Positions 30,778 through 43,470 of a DNA stretch of 64,000 nucleotides are shown here, one piece after another (the stretch's first letter is position 1; the number at the start of each line of letters is the position of its first letter). A model generated the notes under the pieces. It worked only from the letters and a program-made list of their open reading frames with translations. It had not been told where the DNA came from and did not search any database. The position numbers and the translations under genes were made by a program. The DNA comes from Glebionis coronaria (taxonomy: Eukaryota; Streptophyta; Magnoliopsida; Asterales; Asteraceae), in assembly GCA_025667525.1 (NCBI GenBank), contig CM046878.1, positions 519,072,274 to 519,136,273 on the forward strand, in the 5' to 3' direction.

Positions 30778-32289
30778 ATGGTTATCAATCCGAACTTACC
30801 TATGCAAATTCGTGAAGCACAAACCGAAGCCCTTAAGCCTGAACATGTTGAAGCTGAGAAATTAGGAGGAATGGTTACTAAGAAATTGGAGACTAGCACT
30901 AATGGAACGCTATGTCTGAATGGTAGAAGTTGGTTACCACGGTTTGGAGGACTAAGGGACGTGATTATGAACGAGTTGCATAAATCTAAGTATCCGATTC
31001 ACCCAGGATCTGACAAAATGTATCAGGATATGAAGAAGCTATATTGGTGGCCAAATATGAAAGCTAAAATTGCTACGTATGTAGGGAAGTGTCTGACTTG
31101 CGCTAGAGTGAAAACAGAACACCTAAAACCATATGGATTGTTGGTTCAACCTATAATTCCTATGTGGAAGTGGGAAAACATAACCATGGATTTCATAACT
31201 AAGCTGCCTAAAACGACAAACGGATACAACATAATTTGGGTAATTGTGGATCGACTTACGAAATTTGCATACTTTTTGGCTATGAAGGAAGATGATTCAA
31301 TGGATAAGCTTACGAGACTTTATCTGAAGGAAGTAGTCACAAAACATGGGATACCGATCTCGATAATTTCTGATAGAGATGATAGATTTACTTCAGAATT
31401 CTGGAAATCACTTCAGAAAGCGTTGGGTACGCAATTGGACATGAGTACTGCTTATCACCCGCAGACTGACGGACAGAGTGAGAGAACTATTCAAACGCTG
31501 GAGGACATGTTGCGTGCTTGTGTGCTAGACTTTGGAAAGCAATGGGACAGAAATTTGCCTCTAGTGGAATTCTCTTACAACAATAGTTATCATACCAGTA
31601 TTAAGGCTGCACCGTTTGAAGCGTTGTATGGTCGTAAATGTCGCTCGCCTGTGTGTTGGAGTGAGGTTGGGGATAGTCAACTCACTGGCCCTGAACTCAT
31701 CCGTGAAACGACTGAGAAGATTGTTCAAATCAAGAGCCGAATTCAAGCAGCTCGTGATCGTCAAAAGAGCTACGTCGACGTTCGACGTAAGCCTTTCGAT
31801 TTTCAAGTGGGAGACAAAGTGATGCTAAAAGTATCGCCTTGGAAAGGTGTGGTACGTTTTGGCAAGCGAGGAAAGTCGAACCCCCGTTATATTGGACCTT
31901 TCAAAATTCTGGCAAAGGTTGGAACCGTAGCCTATCGTCTCGAATTACCGCAAGCGTTGAGCCGTGTGCAAAGCACTTTTCATGTGTCGAACTTGAAGAA
32001 GTGCCTATCTGATGAGACACTCGTTATACCGTTGGAGGAACTCCGAATCGACGACAAGATGCAATTTATCGAAGAACCTGTTGAAATCATGGACCGTGAG
32101 GTCAAACGATTGAAACAGAGTCGTATTCCTATCATCAAGGTGAGGAGCAATTCTAAACGTGGACCTGAATTCACTTGGGAGCGTGAGGATCAATTTCGTA
32201 AGAAATATCCGCAACTCTTTGACAACTCTAGAAACCGTGACGCTCCTAAGCTTTTAGGACAAAGATTCTCTATCAAGGGGATGATGTAA
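30778..32289 (+). CDS. Gypsy A integrase
   Basis: A frame of 503 codons carrying a Ty3/Gypsy integrase, which joins element DNA to the host chromosome. The zinc part ([10 protein letters not shown]...CLTCARVK) is present, and the three catalytic acids are all there: Asp in ITMDFITKL, Asp in [10 protein letters not shown] and Glu in DGQSERTIQ. The C-terminal part has the GPF motif (RYIGPFKIL) and a chromodomain-like tail ending [17 protein letters not shown]. The stop TAA lies inside the 3' LTR, as is common in these elements. It begins abruptly at the deletion, so it is the tail of a polyprotein without its own start, and the ATG at 30778 may not be used. Confidence 0.9.
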   Translation: MVINPNLPMQIREAQTEALKPEHVEAEKLGGMVTKKLETSTNGTLCLNGRSWLPRFGGLRDVIMNELHKSKYPIHPGSDKMYQDMKKLYWWPNMKAKIATYVGKCLTCARVKTEHLKPYGLLVQPIIPMWKWENITMDFITKLPKTTNGYNIIWVIVDRLTKFAYFLAMKEDDSMDKLTRLYLKEVVTKHGIPISIISDRDDRFTSEFWKSLQKALGTQLDMSTAYHPQTDGQSERTIQTLEDMLRACVLDFGKQWDRNLPLVEFSYNNSYHTSIKAAPFEALYGRKCRSPVCWSEVGDSQLTGPELIRETTEKIVQIKSRIQAARDRQKSYVDVRRKPFDFQVGDKVMLKVSPWKGVVRFGKRGKSNPRYIGPFKILAKVGTVAYRLELPQALSRVQSTFHVSNLKKCLSDETLVIPLEELRIDDKMQFIEEPVEIMDREVKRLKQSRIPIIKVRSNSKRGPEFTWEREDQFRKKYPQLFDNSRNRDAPKLLGQRFSIKGMM

Positions 32290-35200
32290 CACCTGGTAAT
32301 TTTTCCTACTTTGTAAAATGACTATTTTACCCTTTGACTTTTTATTTAGTCAACTATATGATTTAACTGTGTTGGAACCGGGAGGTTATCCCGCGTTGTC
32401 TGAAAAACTGTTTGATGACGAGTAATGACTTGACACTGTGCTCAGTCATTATTCTGAACATTTTCTGTGAACCTGACCAAAGTGCTGAGACGATCAATGA
32501 ATTGACGATAATCCATGAGATTATTCGTTATCTGTGAATTATGTGCTTAACTGTTTAGTTTTTAACAGCGTGATCGTATTTTCATGAGCAGCATATGTTT
32601 ATATATGCCTGTATTTTAGTATTTTGCTATTTATAGTAATAAATCGTATTTACTGTGAATATTTAATTAACGTATCGCGTTTTCGTATTTTACGTCGTTT
32701 TTACGTTTAACCGTCGTTAACATGCATAAAATACTTTACCAATTATAAAATATCAGTTTTCGTCGAAAAATCGTAAATTTAATATATTTCGTCAAATTTT
32801 TAAGTTTTGCGTAATTTTAAGCTTAACTATATACTTTTTGATATTTACCTAAAACTAACTAACCTTTTTACCTTAAACCTTTCAACTAGTTACCATAGTA
32901 AAAAATTTGGATAATTTACCCCATGTGGGACCCCCCATAACCGGCCAAAACATCACACACATGCAAGATGCACCAAGTTTTTACTCCTTACCCTTTTAAG
33001 CTTAACTTACAAACCCTTACATCTTTTAACTTATTACCTCATTAACCTTAATATCACCTCACACTTATTCACTCTTTCACTTCACTCAAAAAAAGCACAC
33101 ACTCTCTTTCTCTCTCAAAACACACGACACAAAACACACTCCATTTTCCACCATTGTTGATTTTCTTAAAGCTCCATTTTAAGAAGAATTAACACAAAAT
33201 AAATACATCCCAGAGTTTGTACAAGCATAAAGAAGAATGGTTTTTCTTGGTTTGTTGATTTGAGTAGTTTTTTGGTTGAAGTTATAGAAGTAGAGTTCTT
33301 GTTGATTATTAGTGGGTTAGAGCGTAGATCGGGTTGTTGTGATTACGTAGAGTCGTTACTCAAGGTTACTTCTTAAACCTTTTTCATCTTTTCATTTTTC
33401 ATGCATAATCTTTGTAGATCTATGCATGCATGTTACTCATCAACTATTTTCTTGAAATAAAATGATAAAAACTATTTTTGGTCATGAAATATTTTAGATC
33501 TATGAAAATTATGTGTGGATCTATTAGATCCATGCATGAAAATGGTTTAATTGAAAGACTTGTGAAAATATAAGTATGTATATTTTTAGATTTGTGAACT
33601 TGAAGTTAAATCTTTGATTTTGTTGGTGTTTATGAATAATTGGAGGGAACTAGTAGTGTTACTACTAGTGGTTATGCTTGAAAATGGTCGAAAACGAGTT
33701 TTTACGAAAAACATACAATCTGTCCGATTTTTATAAGAGGCGTAGAGGGTCGTAAAAATTGTTTTGACACTAGTTTACTACGATATTATGAAAATATAAG
33801 TTAATACCTTCGTTTCGATATATTATGGGCTAAAAACGGAGCTAAAATGAGTAAGATATGGTCGTTTAAATTTCGTTGTCGGAAAACTTAATTTTTGTGA
33901 AAAACACTATAATGTGTTTGCTGTCTAGATTTTTAAAGTGGTCGAAACGACGTTTTCGAGTCAAACGGAGTTGTTTTAAGTGTCGAAATGGTTACTAAAA
34001 GTTGTGTATAAATGTTGGACTTGTTTTGTAAAAGGGTATTAGCGTGAAATGTGAATACTTGGTGTACCGTTAAAAGTTTGAATGTTTGAAGTGGAAATTG
34101 ATAGTATTGCGGAAAATGACTTGTTGAAATATTGGCGATTGAGAAAGTGTTGAAAATAGGGGTTTTAGGACGAGATTTGAGTACTTACTAAAAATGGCAA
34201 ATTTTTAGGTGACGCCGAAAGGCTGCCGAATTTTAGTTAGAAATCGTGTTGGAAAATTTATTAAAATAAATTTTGGTAAATTAAAATTTACGCCGAAAGG
34301 CTGTCGAAATTTCGTCGAGTCAAAAATAAATATTTTTGCCTAAGTATATATATACTATAATGTTTATAACGATATAACATTTACAAGTCACGATTTTAAC
34401 AACAAAATATATATATGATCGATGAGTAACGTACATGACGAACTATTGTGACTTATTTGCTAGCGCCTAAACTATAGTATTATATTTAGGTTGTTGCTAG
34501 AGTTGCTCGCTACTGTTTGATCATACTTGTGCGGTTTGAATCGTTGATTGAGGTGAGTTTATATATCCCTATTAAACTGCATTCTATGTTTAATGTTTTG
34601 GGATGTGATAAATGCTTTGATGCTTGCTTCTGGACGCAAGTAAAACTTGATTTCTGTGAACGCTTTGTGAACACTATTTATGAGATAGCTTAAGTTGCTT
34701 TAGCCATAGTCCCCACTATCGTGAATCGTTAGTTACTCTGCTGGAGTAAGCTCTTATGTTACGGATAGATCTATTGAGGGTTGACAACCTCCACTCGGGC
34801 ATTCTGACGCCGGACGAGTGTGTACAATTTGTATGAACGGAGTTATCTTGGCTAGGTACTCCATTGGGGGAAAATTTATGTATGCAATCTATTGTATGCA
34901 CTGGATCACTAGTTTCGATGTCACGAGCTTAGCTATCATAAATATTGTGAACACCCAATTTATCCTACACTTTGCACTATATCTCCTATAGTTGCACGTG
35001 TACATGAAATGAAATCTGAAATCGAATTACTATGAATTTTTACTTGAAACCTATATTCTCACCAACTTTATGTTGACTCAATTTAGCATTTATCTCAGGT
35101 AATTGATGATGAGTTGTATCTGCTGTGTCAAGTACTTGGAGTCCGCGTGCATTTCTTGGCTATCTTCGGACATTTATTTACTTATGCTTTTGAACTGTTA

Positions 35201-35410
35201 TCTCGTTGATGTTTAAAACTTTTATATTCCGCTACGTTATCTTTTGAAACTGAGACCTTTTGTACTGTGATGCTTCTAATTTAAATTCAACGAGGTATTT
35301 TTATAAAACGTCTCATTTAGAGTCGTTATCTTGTACCTTGAACTATGATACAATGACGTAACAGCCCCCGAGCTTCAACGCTTCTGCATATCACATTTTG
35401 GGGTGTTAGA
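32285..35410 (+). repeat. Gypsy A 3' LTR
   Basis: A 3126-bp partner of 24658-27789 with small indels and scattered substitutions. It ends GGGGTGTTAGA, where the first copy ends TTACA. The purine-rich AAGGGGATGA just before it is the polypurine tract. Confidence 0.93.
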
Positions 35411-35945
35411 GAAAGCATTACAAAACAAATCCGACATCAACTACAACAAAAAAGAGAACAACTAGCCTCCCTAGAAAAACAAATAGCCATTATCAGAAAA
35501 GAAGAAGAATAACTATCCAACTCATTACAATGTCTGTCAAAAGTACCCACTTCAGACACAATATCAGAATCCGTTGGAACAACAACACCAACAAAAAAAA
35601 ACAAAACCAATAACATCTGCAACACCATCTAAGCCATCACCATAAACTCCAACAAAGAAGACCCAAGCATCATACTCCCTTTCAACAGAGAAGAATGAAT
35701 TTTTACAAATGGAAGATGATGTAGAAGAAATCCTGCAAAATACAAGTTATGGAAAGCAAAAATGGTACGTTATCTTCAATGGACCATACAAAGGCATATA
35801 TCACGATTGGGCAATTTCTAGCTCACACATAGTGGGAAAAAGCGTTTCTCACAAAAGTTATCCAACAAGAGAAGCAGCAGAACAAGCTCTTAGAGAATCA
35901 TACAAAACAGTTGCGACTGAATACATACAGAGATCACAAAGGTTT
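35411..35945 (+). pseudogene. Pararetrovirus transactivator/viroplasmin-like gene (broken)
   Basis: The first half reads as a Gln/Lys-rich coiled coil (near KREQLASLEKQIAIIRKEEE) with in-frame stops near 35509 and 35626. From 35709 an open frame gives the viroplasmin domain: KWYVIFNGPYKGIY, then DWAISSS and YPTREAAEQAL. This small domain (RNase H1 N-terminal-like) marks the inclusion-body/transactivator protein of Caulimovirus-type viruses, expected directly after the polymerase. The first bases are the GAAAG duplication of Gypsy A. The gene is cut at 35945 by Gypsy B. It identifies the element as Caulimoviridae-like and not as an LTR element. Confidence 0.85.
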
Positions 35946-38501
35946 TGTAACACCCCGCTCCAAAACGAGATAAAGTGCTACTACTATGGTGTCACATCAG
36001 ATACATCATATTTTAAAAGGGCTAAAATGAAACTTTTATTAAATCTAAAATACTTAAAGTAATATCTTAATAAACAGAAATCCCCAAAACAACGGGGTCC
36101 AAAATGCAGAGTATCAAATCATAAAATGTCTTAAGATTTATTAAAAACATGGGTGAATCTAGGTAAGTCCAAACTCTCTCAATGCCCCGTCTCCCGCTTA
36201 ATACCTGCCGCATGAAAAAGAAACGGCTGAGCAAAACGCCCAGTGAACGGATATAACAAATATGATTTAAGGCAAAGGAGATAACACTAGTGAAGATATC
36301 ACAAGGTATGAACATAAGGTTGATTAAGTGGATGAATAAAAATGGTTAATGAAACACAAGAATAGTCCATGAGCACTCATAACAAATCACATATCCAAAT
36401 CAACCAAATAATCATATATGTGTACTAGGATTGCGACTCCAATGTTCCAAAGTGACGGCGTGTATTGCACACACAAACCTATCACATTAAATCACATCAT
36501 ATCATATCAAACAAATACCTAGGATGCATCCATATGCTCCCGACAAAACAAATGTCAATAGCATGTGCACTAGCTCATGACTAGCACCCGCGCTCACAAT
36601 AATATAATAATTATGTGCACCAAAAGGGATTGTCGGGGATCTAATCACACCACCCCAGTTAGTGTCACGTCACCGGTGCATCATATGACATGGTCATGGT
36701 ACCCCCATGACTAGATACAATATATGGCTCGGGCTTAAGAGTTCATTTCAAAGACATAATAACTAGGAAAATATAAGTATTCAAATGAGGAACATATAAA
36801 GGCATAACAATAACGGGATCATAGCAAGGCAAAGGAATTTAGGGATCATATCAAAACAGCAACTAAGGAAGTGGGAACATAGCAATGGCACCAGGTATTT
36901 ATCAAATGGAGTTGTGTAAGAAATAGTAAAAGGGTGTACTTTAATAAAGAACCGAATATCCGTACCTTAAAAGCACAAACAAGTCACGGAATCGTATACA
37001 AAGCAACAAGTCCTATTCCCGTGTCACCAAGGCTAAAAGATACATAAAAATATGTCTTACATGCTGTTCTAGCACAAAATGCTACAAGGTTTCATGATTC
37101 GGTGATTCAAAACCCTAATTATACACTTTCCCAAAACCCGCCATTTAGGAACTATTTTAGAAGATCCGACTGTAAAACCAATTTCCAAAACCATACTCAC
37201 TGATTAAAGTCCAAATTTGAAAAATACATTCGAGCTAGATAGTTTTATACCCCGGATTCACTCAAAAAGCTATCCCGAGGCTCAAGATATGACTCTTACA
37301 AGATGACTCATATTCTGATTTTTAAGGACTGTTTTCAAAGATCGATACGGTAACCATAGTTCCCTACTACTTCAAAATGTTTTAAGACCTGTTATGAAAA
37401 CTACATTCATTGTAGATGGTTTTAGGCTTTTGAAACTCTTAAAAAGATGTTATAAAACTCGTTTTACAGCCCTTACAAGATCACCTAAAATCCGGACAGC
37501 CCTTAATTATTATTACGTATGAGCCGGTTTAATGATCTAGACCACCATAGGTTAGCTAGATCTTTATAAAACCATATTAGAACATGGCTGGTATAAAACA
37601 AGATCTAACATACAAAACGTTTTTAAGGTATTTAATCACCAAAACACATTTTTAGGGTTTCAAAACCCTAGAAATCATGTTTATGCATTAAATCAAAATA
37701 TAAGAAAGCCATAAGGGTGACATGAGGATTATAAGGACTTACATGAGATGTGTATAATGATATGATAATCACTATACACACAAAATAACAAGAATGGATG
37801 ATCAAAGGGGTGAATGATCAAGAACAACCTTAAGGTTTTAAGGTTTTCTTAACAATGGAGATGAGAGGAGATTTTTGTATAGTTTTGGAAAAGTAAATTA
37901 TGTTTTGTGTGTGTGTTATGGCTATACTAAGGGTGGATTATATAGGTCTTCTAGGGTTTTTTCCATAACTTACACCATTAACTAGGTTTTTAACACCATA
38001 ACTTAAAGCGTTCAAACACATTCAAAATCAAACCATAACCTATGCTTAATGACATTCAAAACATTAAAAATATTCTTAAAACTCATGCTATGGTCTTGAT
38101 TTTGGTCCACCAAAAGGAAATGTTTCAATTTTGATCATAATGATATAATAACACACTAATTAATTACTTTTCTTTCTATTTAATTAAAGTCTTACACTCA
38201 AATGTACATGTTACAAAAGTGTGTACCTTTTTAATTAGTATAACCTAAGTTTAAGAAAGTTTATTTATATTTTTGTCTCTAATTGAAAACTATATGTTAT
38301 ATCATAATTTAATAAAAATATTTCATAGTCTAAGTCTTATTTATTAATTAGTTATGAAATAATTAAACTATACTTTAAATTAATTAAAACAAATTGAAAT
38401 AAAATCTCTACTATTTAATTTACGTAAAATTCTCAATTTTATAAAATGTTCAAATATCATACTTTATTCAAATTCCCGTATTTAAAAATGCGGGTTTTAC
38501 A
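35946..38501 (-). repeat. Gypsy B 3' LTR
   Basis: A 2556-bp LTR, TGTAACACCCCGCTCC...GCGGGTTTTACA. No gene is supported in it. It matches 43471-45640 closely with scattered changes (for example a 14-bp AAAACTTTATAAAA-type difference near 37570/45090). Confidence 0.92.
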
Positions 38502-38520
38502 ACTCTTCCCTTCTAAAAAG
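38502..38520 (-). other. Polypurine tract of Gypsy B
   Basis: On the minus strand CTTTTTAGAAGGGAAGAGT lies directly before the LTR, preceded by GACGAAATTTT, a typical Gypsy arrangement. Confidence 0.8.
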
Positions 38521-38599
38521 AAAATTTCGTCCTCGAAATTAAAGTAGTGGTTAAGGGTTTTATAATTCCCGTATTTAAAACGGAATGAAACGTACCAAA

Positions 38600-41500
38600 C
38601 TATGCGAAGAAATGAGGATAGGTAGAGCGCATCGATTCCTCGGTTTTCCAAGTAGCCTTGCGCTCAGGATGATTCTTCCAAAGAATCTTAACAAAAGGAA
38701 TGGTCTTGTTTCTCATAACACGTTCTTGACGATCCAAGATAGCCTCAGGCTCCTCGGCTAGAGATAAGTCTTCTTGGATTTGATCCAAAGGATATGAAAC
38801 GACATGTGAAGGGTGATACTTGTATCCCCTCAAAAGTGATACATGGAACACATTATGCACGTGAGATAATTGTGGAGGTAGAGCCAAACGATAAGAAACC
38901 TCCCCAACACGATCAAGAATTTCAAAAGGGACAATAAAACATGGACTAAGTTTCCCCTTAATACCGAAACGACGAACACCGCGACATGGAGAAACTTTTA
39001 AAAAAACACGATCTCCGGGACTAAAATATAACTTTCTTCTATGACGACCAGCATAACTCTTTTGTCGGGACCTAGGTTCCTTAAGCTTTTCCTTAGCAAT
39101 GGCAACCTTTTCGTTAGTCACCTCGATAAGTTCTGGACCCTCGATAATGCGTTCACCTACCTCATTCCAACAAATAGGAGCACGACACTTACGTCCATAC
39201 AAAAGCTCAAACGGTGCTGCCTTAATGCTAGCATGCCAACTATTGTTGTAGGCAAACTCCACAAGACATAGATATTCGTCCCATTTACCTGTCCAATCCA
39301 AAGCACAAGACCTCCACATGTCCTCCAAAGTCTGAATGGTTCGTTTGGTCTGACCATCAGTCTGTGGATGAAATGTCGTACTAAATTTAAGTCTATTACT
39401 CCAAGGTTTCTGCAAACCTTTCCAGAATCGAGATGTAAAGCGCGGATCCCTATCAGATACAATTGCTGCTGGAGTACCATGCAACCGAATAATCTCTTGT
39501 CGAAAGATATCTGCCAATTTACTCACAAAATAATCATTCAGAATGGGAAGAAAGTGAGCCGATTTGGTCAATCGATCCACTATAACCCAAATAGCATCAT
39601 GCTTATTCTGCGTATTAGGGAGCCCAGTCACAAAATCCATGGATATCTCATCCCATTTCCAAACGGGAATATCCAAGGGTTGTAGGAGACCGCTAGCACG
39701 CTGATGCTCAATTTTTACCTGTTGACAAATCATACACCGAGATACAAACGTAGCCACATCTTGCTTCATGGCATTCCACCAGAAATGTTGTTTTAGATCA
39801 CCGTACATTTTAGTGGAACCCGGATGAATGGAGAAATGAGAACTGTGTGCTTCCGTCAACAAGGCCTCACGAAGAGAAGGGTCCTCTGGAACGCACAATC
39901 TAAACGCATACCAGATTACACCTTCTTCGGCCACCTGAAACTTCGTATGCTCATTCTCATCAGCTTTCTGCAACACAACCCATAATTCGCCATCATCTTT
40001 CTGAGCTTCTTTAATTTGTAGTATAAGATTAGGCTCAACCTTCATACTAGCCCAAAAACCGTTAGTAACGCGAACACAAAACTCAACATCCGAACGCTCC
40101 AAATCGGTGATAAGTTCACGTCCCATATCGATTCCTGCTAAGATTCCCGTCTTTCTGCTAAGTGCATCGGTTACTACGTTAGCCTTTCCGGGATGATACT
40201 GGATGTTCGCATCATAATCCTTGAGAATTTCCAACCAGCGCCTCTGCCTCATATTCAATTCCTTCTGAGTAAAAATGTACTTAAGACTCTTGTGATCGGT
40301 GAAAATGTCACAAGTTTCCCCGTACAGATAATACCTCCAAATTTTCAAGGCAAACACAACCGTCGCTAGTTCTAAGTCATGTGTAGGATAATTAGCTTCA
40401 TACGGTTTTAGTTGTCGCGATGCATATGCAATAACCTTGTCGTACTGCATAAGTACACACCCTAGACCTTTCTTTGAAGCATCACTATAAACTTGGTAAC
40501 CGCCGGTGCCATAAGGAAGAGTAAGTATTGAAGCCGAAACGAGTCTCGTCTTCAACTCCTCAAAACACTTCTCCCGTTCTTCATCCCACTCAAATTTCTC
40601 ACCTTTTCGCATAAGTTTAGTCAACGGTAATGCTAAACGTGAGAACCCTTCTACAAATCGCCGATAATAACCCCCAAGACCCAAAAAGTTGCGAACCTCC
40701 ATCACTGTCGTCGGTCTTGGCCATTTAGTGATAGCCTCAACCTTCACGGGATCCATCCTAATTCCATCCGCCGACACATGTCCCAGAAATGCCACCTTCT
40801 CCAACCAGAATTCACACTTTGAAAATTTAGTGTATATCTTTTTCTAACGTAGAGTTTTCAAAACGATGCGGAGATGATCCTCATGGTCCTTCTTTGTCTT
40901 CGAAAAGACCAGAATATCGTCGATGAAGACAATGACAAATTTATCCAAGTATTCGTGTAAAACCCGGTTCATTTAATCCATGAATACAGCCGGTGCATTA
41001 GTTAATCCAAACGGCATAACAAGGAATTCATAATGACCATAACGAGTACGGAAAGCAGTCTTAGCGACGTCCTCCCCTTTCACCTGTAGTTGATGATAAC
41101 CAGATCGTAAATCGATCTTAAAGAATAAATTTGTACCTTGTAGTTGATCGAATAAATCATCGATGCGGGGTAGCGGATAACGATTACGAATAGTAGCACG
41201 ATTTAACTCGCGATAATCAATACATAGCCGCATATATCCATCCTTCTTCTTGACAAACAACACCGGAGCACCCCACGGCGAAACACTATGACGAATGAAA
41301 CAAAGATCAAGAAGTTCTTGAAGCGGCCCCTTCAATTCCTTCAATTCCATCGGTGCCATACGATAAAGAGCTTTAGAAATGGGTTCGGTTCCCGGAGCTA
41401 ATTCAATGCCAAATTCAACTTCACGCTCCGGTGGAATTCCCGGGAGTACTTCAGGAAATACATCCGCAAAATCTCGAACCACCGGATGATTCTCAAGATG

Positions 41501-41787
41501 AGGACCATCCATCGAAATATCTTTTATGGAAGCTAAGAAGCCTTCACAACCATGGGAGATCAAAGAACGGGCTTTCAAAGCAGAAATTATTTTAAGAGGT
41601 TTACTAGGCTTCAAACCTTTGTAAACGAATTCTGGTTGGTTAAAATTAGCAAAAACAACACGCTTAGGAGGACATACAATAGTAGCATGGTGCGCAGAAA
41701 GCCAATCCATGCCCAAAATTACGTCAAAATCGGTCATATCTAACGGGTACAAATTTGCAGCACGAATTTTATCGTCAAAACGTAGAG
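38600..41787 (-). pseudogene. Gypsy B reverse transcriptase, RNase H and integrase
   Basis: Pol reads from about 41787 to 38600. The reverse transcriptase part has [23 protein letters not shown] and FGLTNAP, then TAA at 40973-40975, the catalytic VFIDDILVFS, and TAG at 40844-40846. From 40804 a frame of 734 codons holds the rest of the RT ([11 protein letters not shown]), RNase H ([26 protein letters not shown]) and integrase ([10 protein letters not shown]...[28 protein letters not shown]). The third catalytic residue of the integrase is lost: DGQTKRTIQ has Lys where Gypsy A has Glu. The tail ends with a chromodomain-like [17 protein letters not shown]. Confidence 0.93.
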
Positions 41788-42210
41788 GGCAATTAAATAT
41801 TCATGATTAATCATAGCTACGCCTTTCATAGGAGTGGATAATGATAACGTATAATCAAGTTGCGTAGGAGAAATATTAATATGCTTAGCTAACGATACCA
41901 CTATCATAGAATGAGTCGCCTCCGTATCAAATAAAACGAATATAACATGATCATTTAAAAATATGGTTCCTGAAATGGTACCTGAAGAGTTTGAGGCTTG
42001 CTCCCTAGTAGCAGTGAACACACGCCCCTTTGTGAGTGTAGACTTATCATTACCAGAACCACTACCTCCATAACCAGCCTTCTTAGGACAATATCTTACC
42101 CGATGCCCAATTTCACCACACTCAAAGCAAGCGCCAGTTGCACGGTAACATTGCTTTCCCGGATGGATCTTCCCACATGAGTTGCATAAAGGAATAGGAG
42201 CATGATCCAT
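41788..42210 (-). pseudogene. Gypsy B zinc knuckle and protease
   Basis: The frame begins near 42210 (MDHAPIPLCNSCGKIHPGKQC) and contains the knuckle CFECGEIGHRVRYC, then the protease. The active-site motif is FVLFDTEATHSM, with Glu where DTG is required, so the protease should be inactive. A frame change near 41790 separates it from the reverse transcriptase frame, which continues the same protease-to-RT linker. Confidence 0.88.
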
Positions 42211-42270
42211 GTGACTTTTCTGGCTTGAGGATCCCGCAACACGGTTGTTGTTGTACTGTTGTCCTCGATT

Positions 42271-43115
42271 CTACTGATATGGCCTTGAATTGTTGTTGTT
42301 GCCCGACTGCCTATCAAAGCCAAGACCATCATTCCTCCTAGAGTCATAACCTCGTTGGTTATTGTTGTTGTGATTGTTGCTATTGTGAGTCACAGGTCGG
42401 ATGCGATCCCCCTCGTGGTTCCTCTTATTCAGCCCTGACCTTTCCTGATGAATTTCAAGATTTCTTGTGGTATCAGCCACCGCCGCCACATCCGTGAAAT
42501 CAAGGTTTACAAGGTTGTCCCCAACTTGATCGTTGAGAGCCCGTTTGAACCTCTGTGCCTGCTCTCTTGTGTGCCCGCCTTTGTCCCCAAGAAACTTGCC
42601 AGCCTCAAGAACCGCTTCATAAAGTCCCTAGTAAGCTATCTCTCCTTCTGCCTAATATTGTGGTATTCCCGCTCGTATCTTTGTTGCTCTGACTTAGGGA
42701 AGTATTGCAAGAAAAAGGCATCTCAAAAGTTTGCCCAAGACATAGTTAGCACATAGTCATCACCTCCTTTGGCCTGCTTGTAGGCCTTCCACCAGTTCAG
42801 AGCGTCACCCTCTAACTTGTATCTAGCTAACCTAGCCTTATACTCATCTCCACAATCCAAAACTTCGCACAACTTCTCAATTTGTGCAATCCAGTTCTCA
42901 GCATCGATTGGATTAGAAGCAATGTTAAAGGAACAAGGTTTTTGATTTCCAAACCTTTCCAACCATGTATGCATAGTAGGAGTTTGGTCATTCTAGCGAA
43001 TCTGGTTGGTAATTTCAGCAGTGAGGCCTGGAATGAGCGCAGCAACGGCTCGCTGCACAGCCTCATCAAACGCAGGACCGGAATAGTTGGGGGAATTCTG
43101 ACGTGAGTTCACCAT
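42271..43115 (-). pseudogene. Gypsy B gag
   Basis: Gag starts at the ATG at 43113-43115 (MVNSRQNSPNYSGPAFDEAV), is broken by TAG at 42993-42995, continues with MHTWLERFGNQKPCSF and the core LNWWKAYKQAKGGDDYV, stops again at 42723, changes frame, and finishes with an Asn/Arg-rich stretch (42489-42271) before the knuckle. Four or more breaks make it non-functional. Confidence 0.82.
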
Positions 43116-43470
43116 CTGAGATATAAACGAATTAGTGGTGACAAAATGAAGTTTAGTAAGATGTTCATATATGAAAGAAGCGATAATATCAGAGTGCGAA
43201 AAATGCGTCATTGTTTGGGCCATCATAATTCGGAAGCCATTCTATAAACGTTTGAGGAGCGAGGGCACTTTAAATCGTAAACCTAACCACTCAGCAAGAC
43301 GTAATATCGAGATGGAACATCCTAATACGAAGCTCCCTACTAACATAAAAAATTCCACGGAAACGAATACGTATAAAAAAGATCATAACAATATCAGAGT
43401 ACGCGTGGAAGCCTAATCTGCCCAATCCTCACAGGTCAATTCTAGGTCGTAGACTCTCTGATACCATAAT
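43116..43470 (-). other. Leader and primer site of Gypsy B
   Basis: No gene is seen. The primer site on the minus strand is TGGTATCAGAGAGTC at 43452-43466, next to the LTR start at 43471; it matches the methionine primer for the first eleven bases. Confidence 0.8.

Larger units (their letters stand above)
24658..35410 (+). mobile_element. Gypsy A, Ty3/Gypsy retrotransposon lacking RT and RNase H
   Basis: A complete insertion of 10,753 bp with 3.1-kb LTRs, TGTAACACC at the start and target duplication GAAAG (24653-24657 and 35411-35415) between pararetrovirus polymerase and transactivator. In order: LTR, primer site, acidic ORF, gag-protease, integrase, LTR. The region for reverse transcriptase and RNase H is absent, so it could not replicate alone. 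The last base pair of the right LTR is GA instead of CA. The LTRs are very similar by eye, so the insertion is recent although the element is defective. The C-terminal tail of the integrase suggests the chromovirus (Tekay/Del-like) group. Confidence 0.95.
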
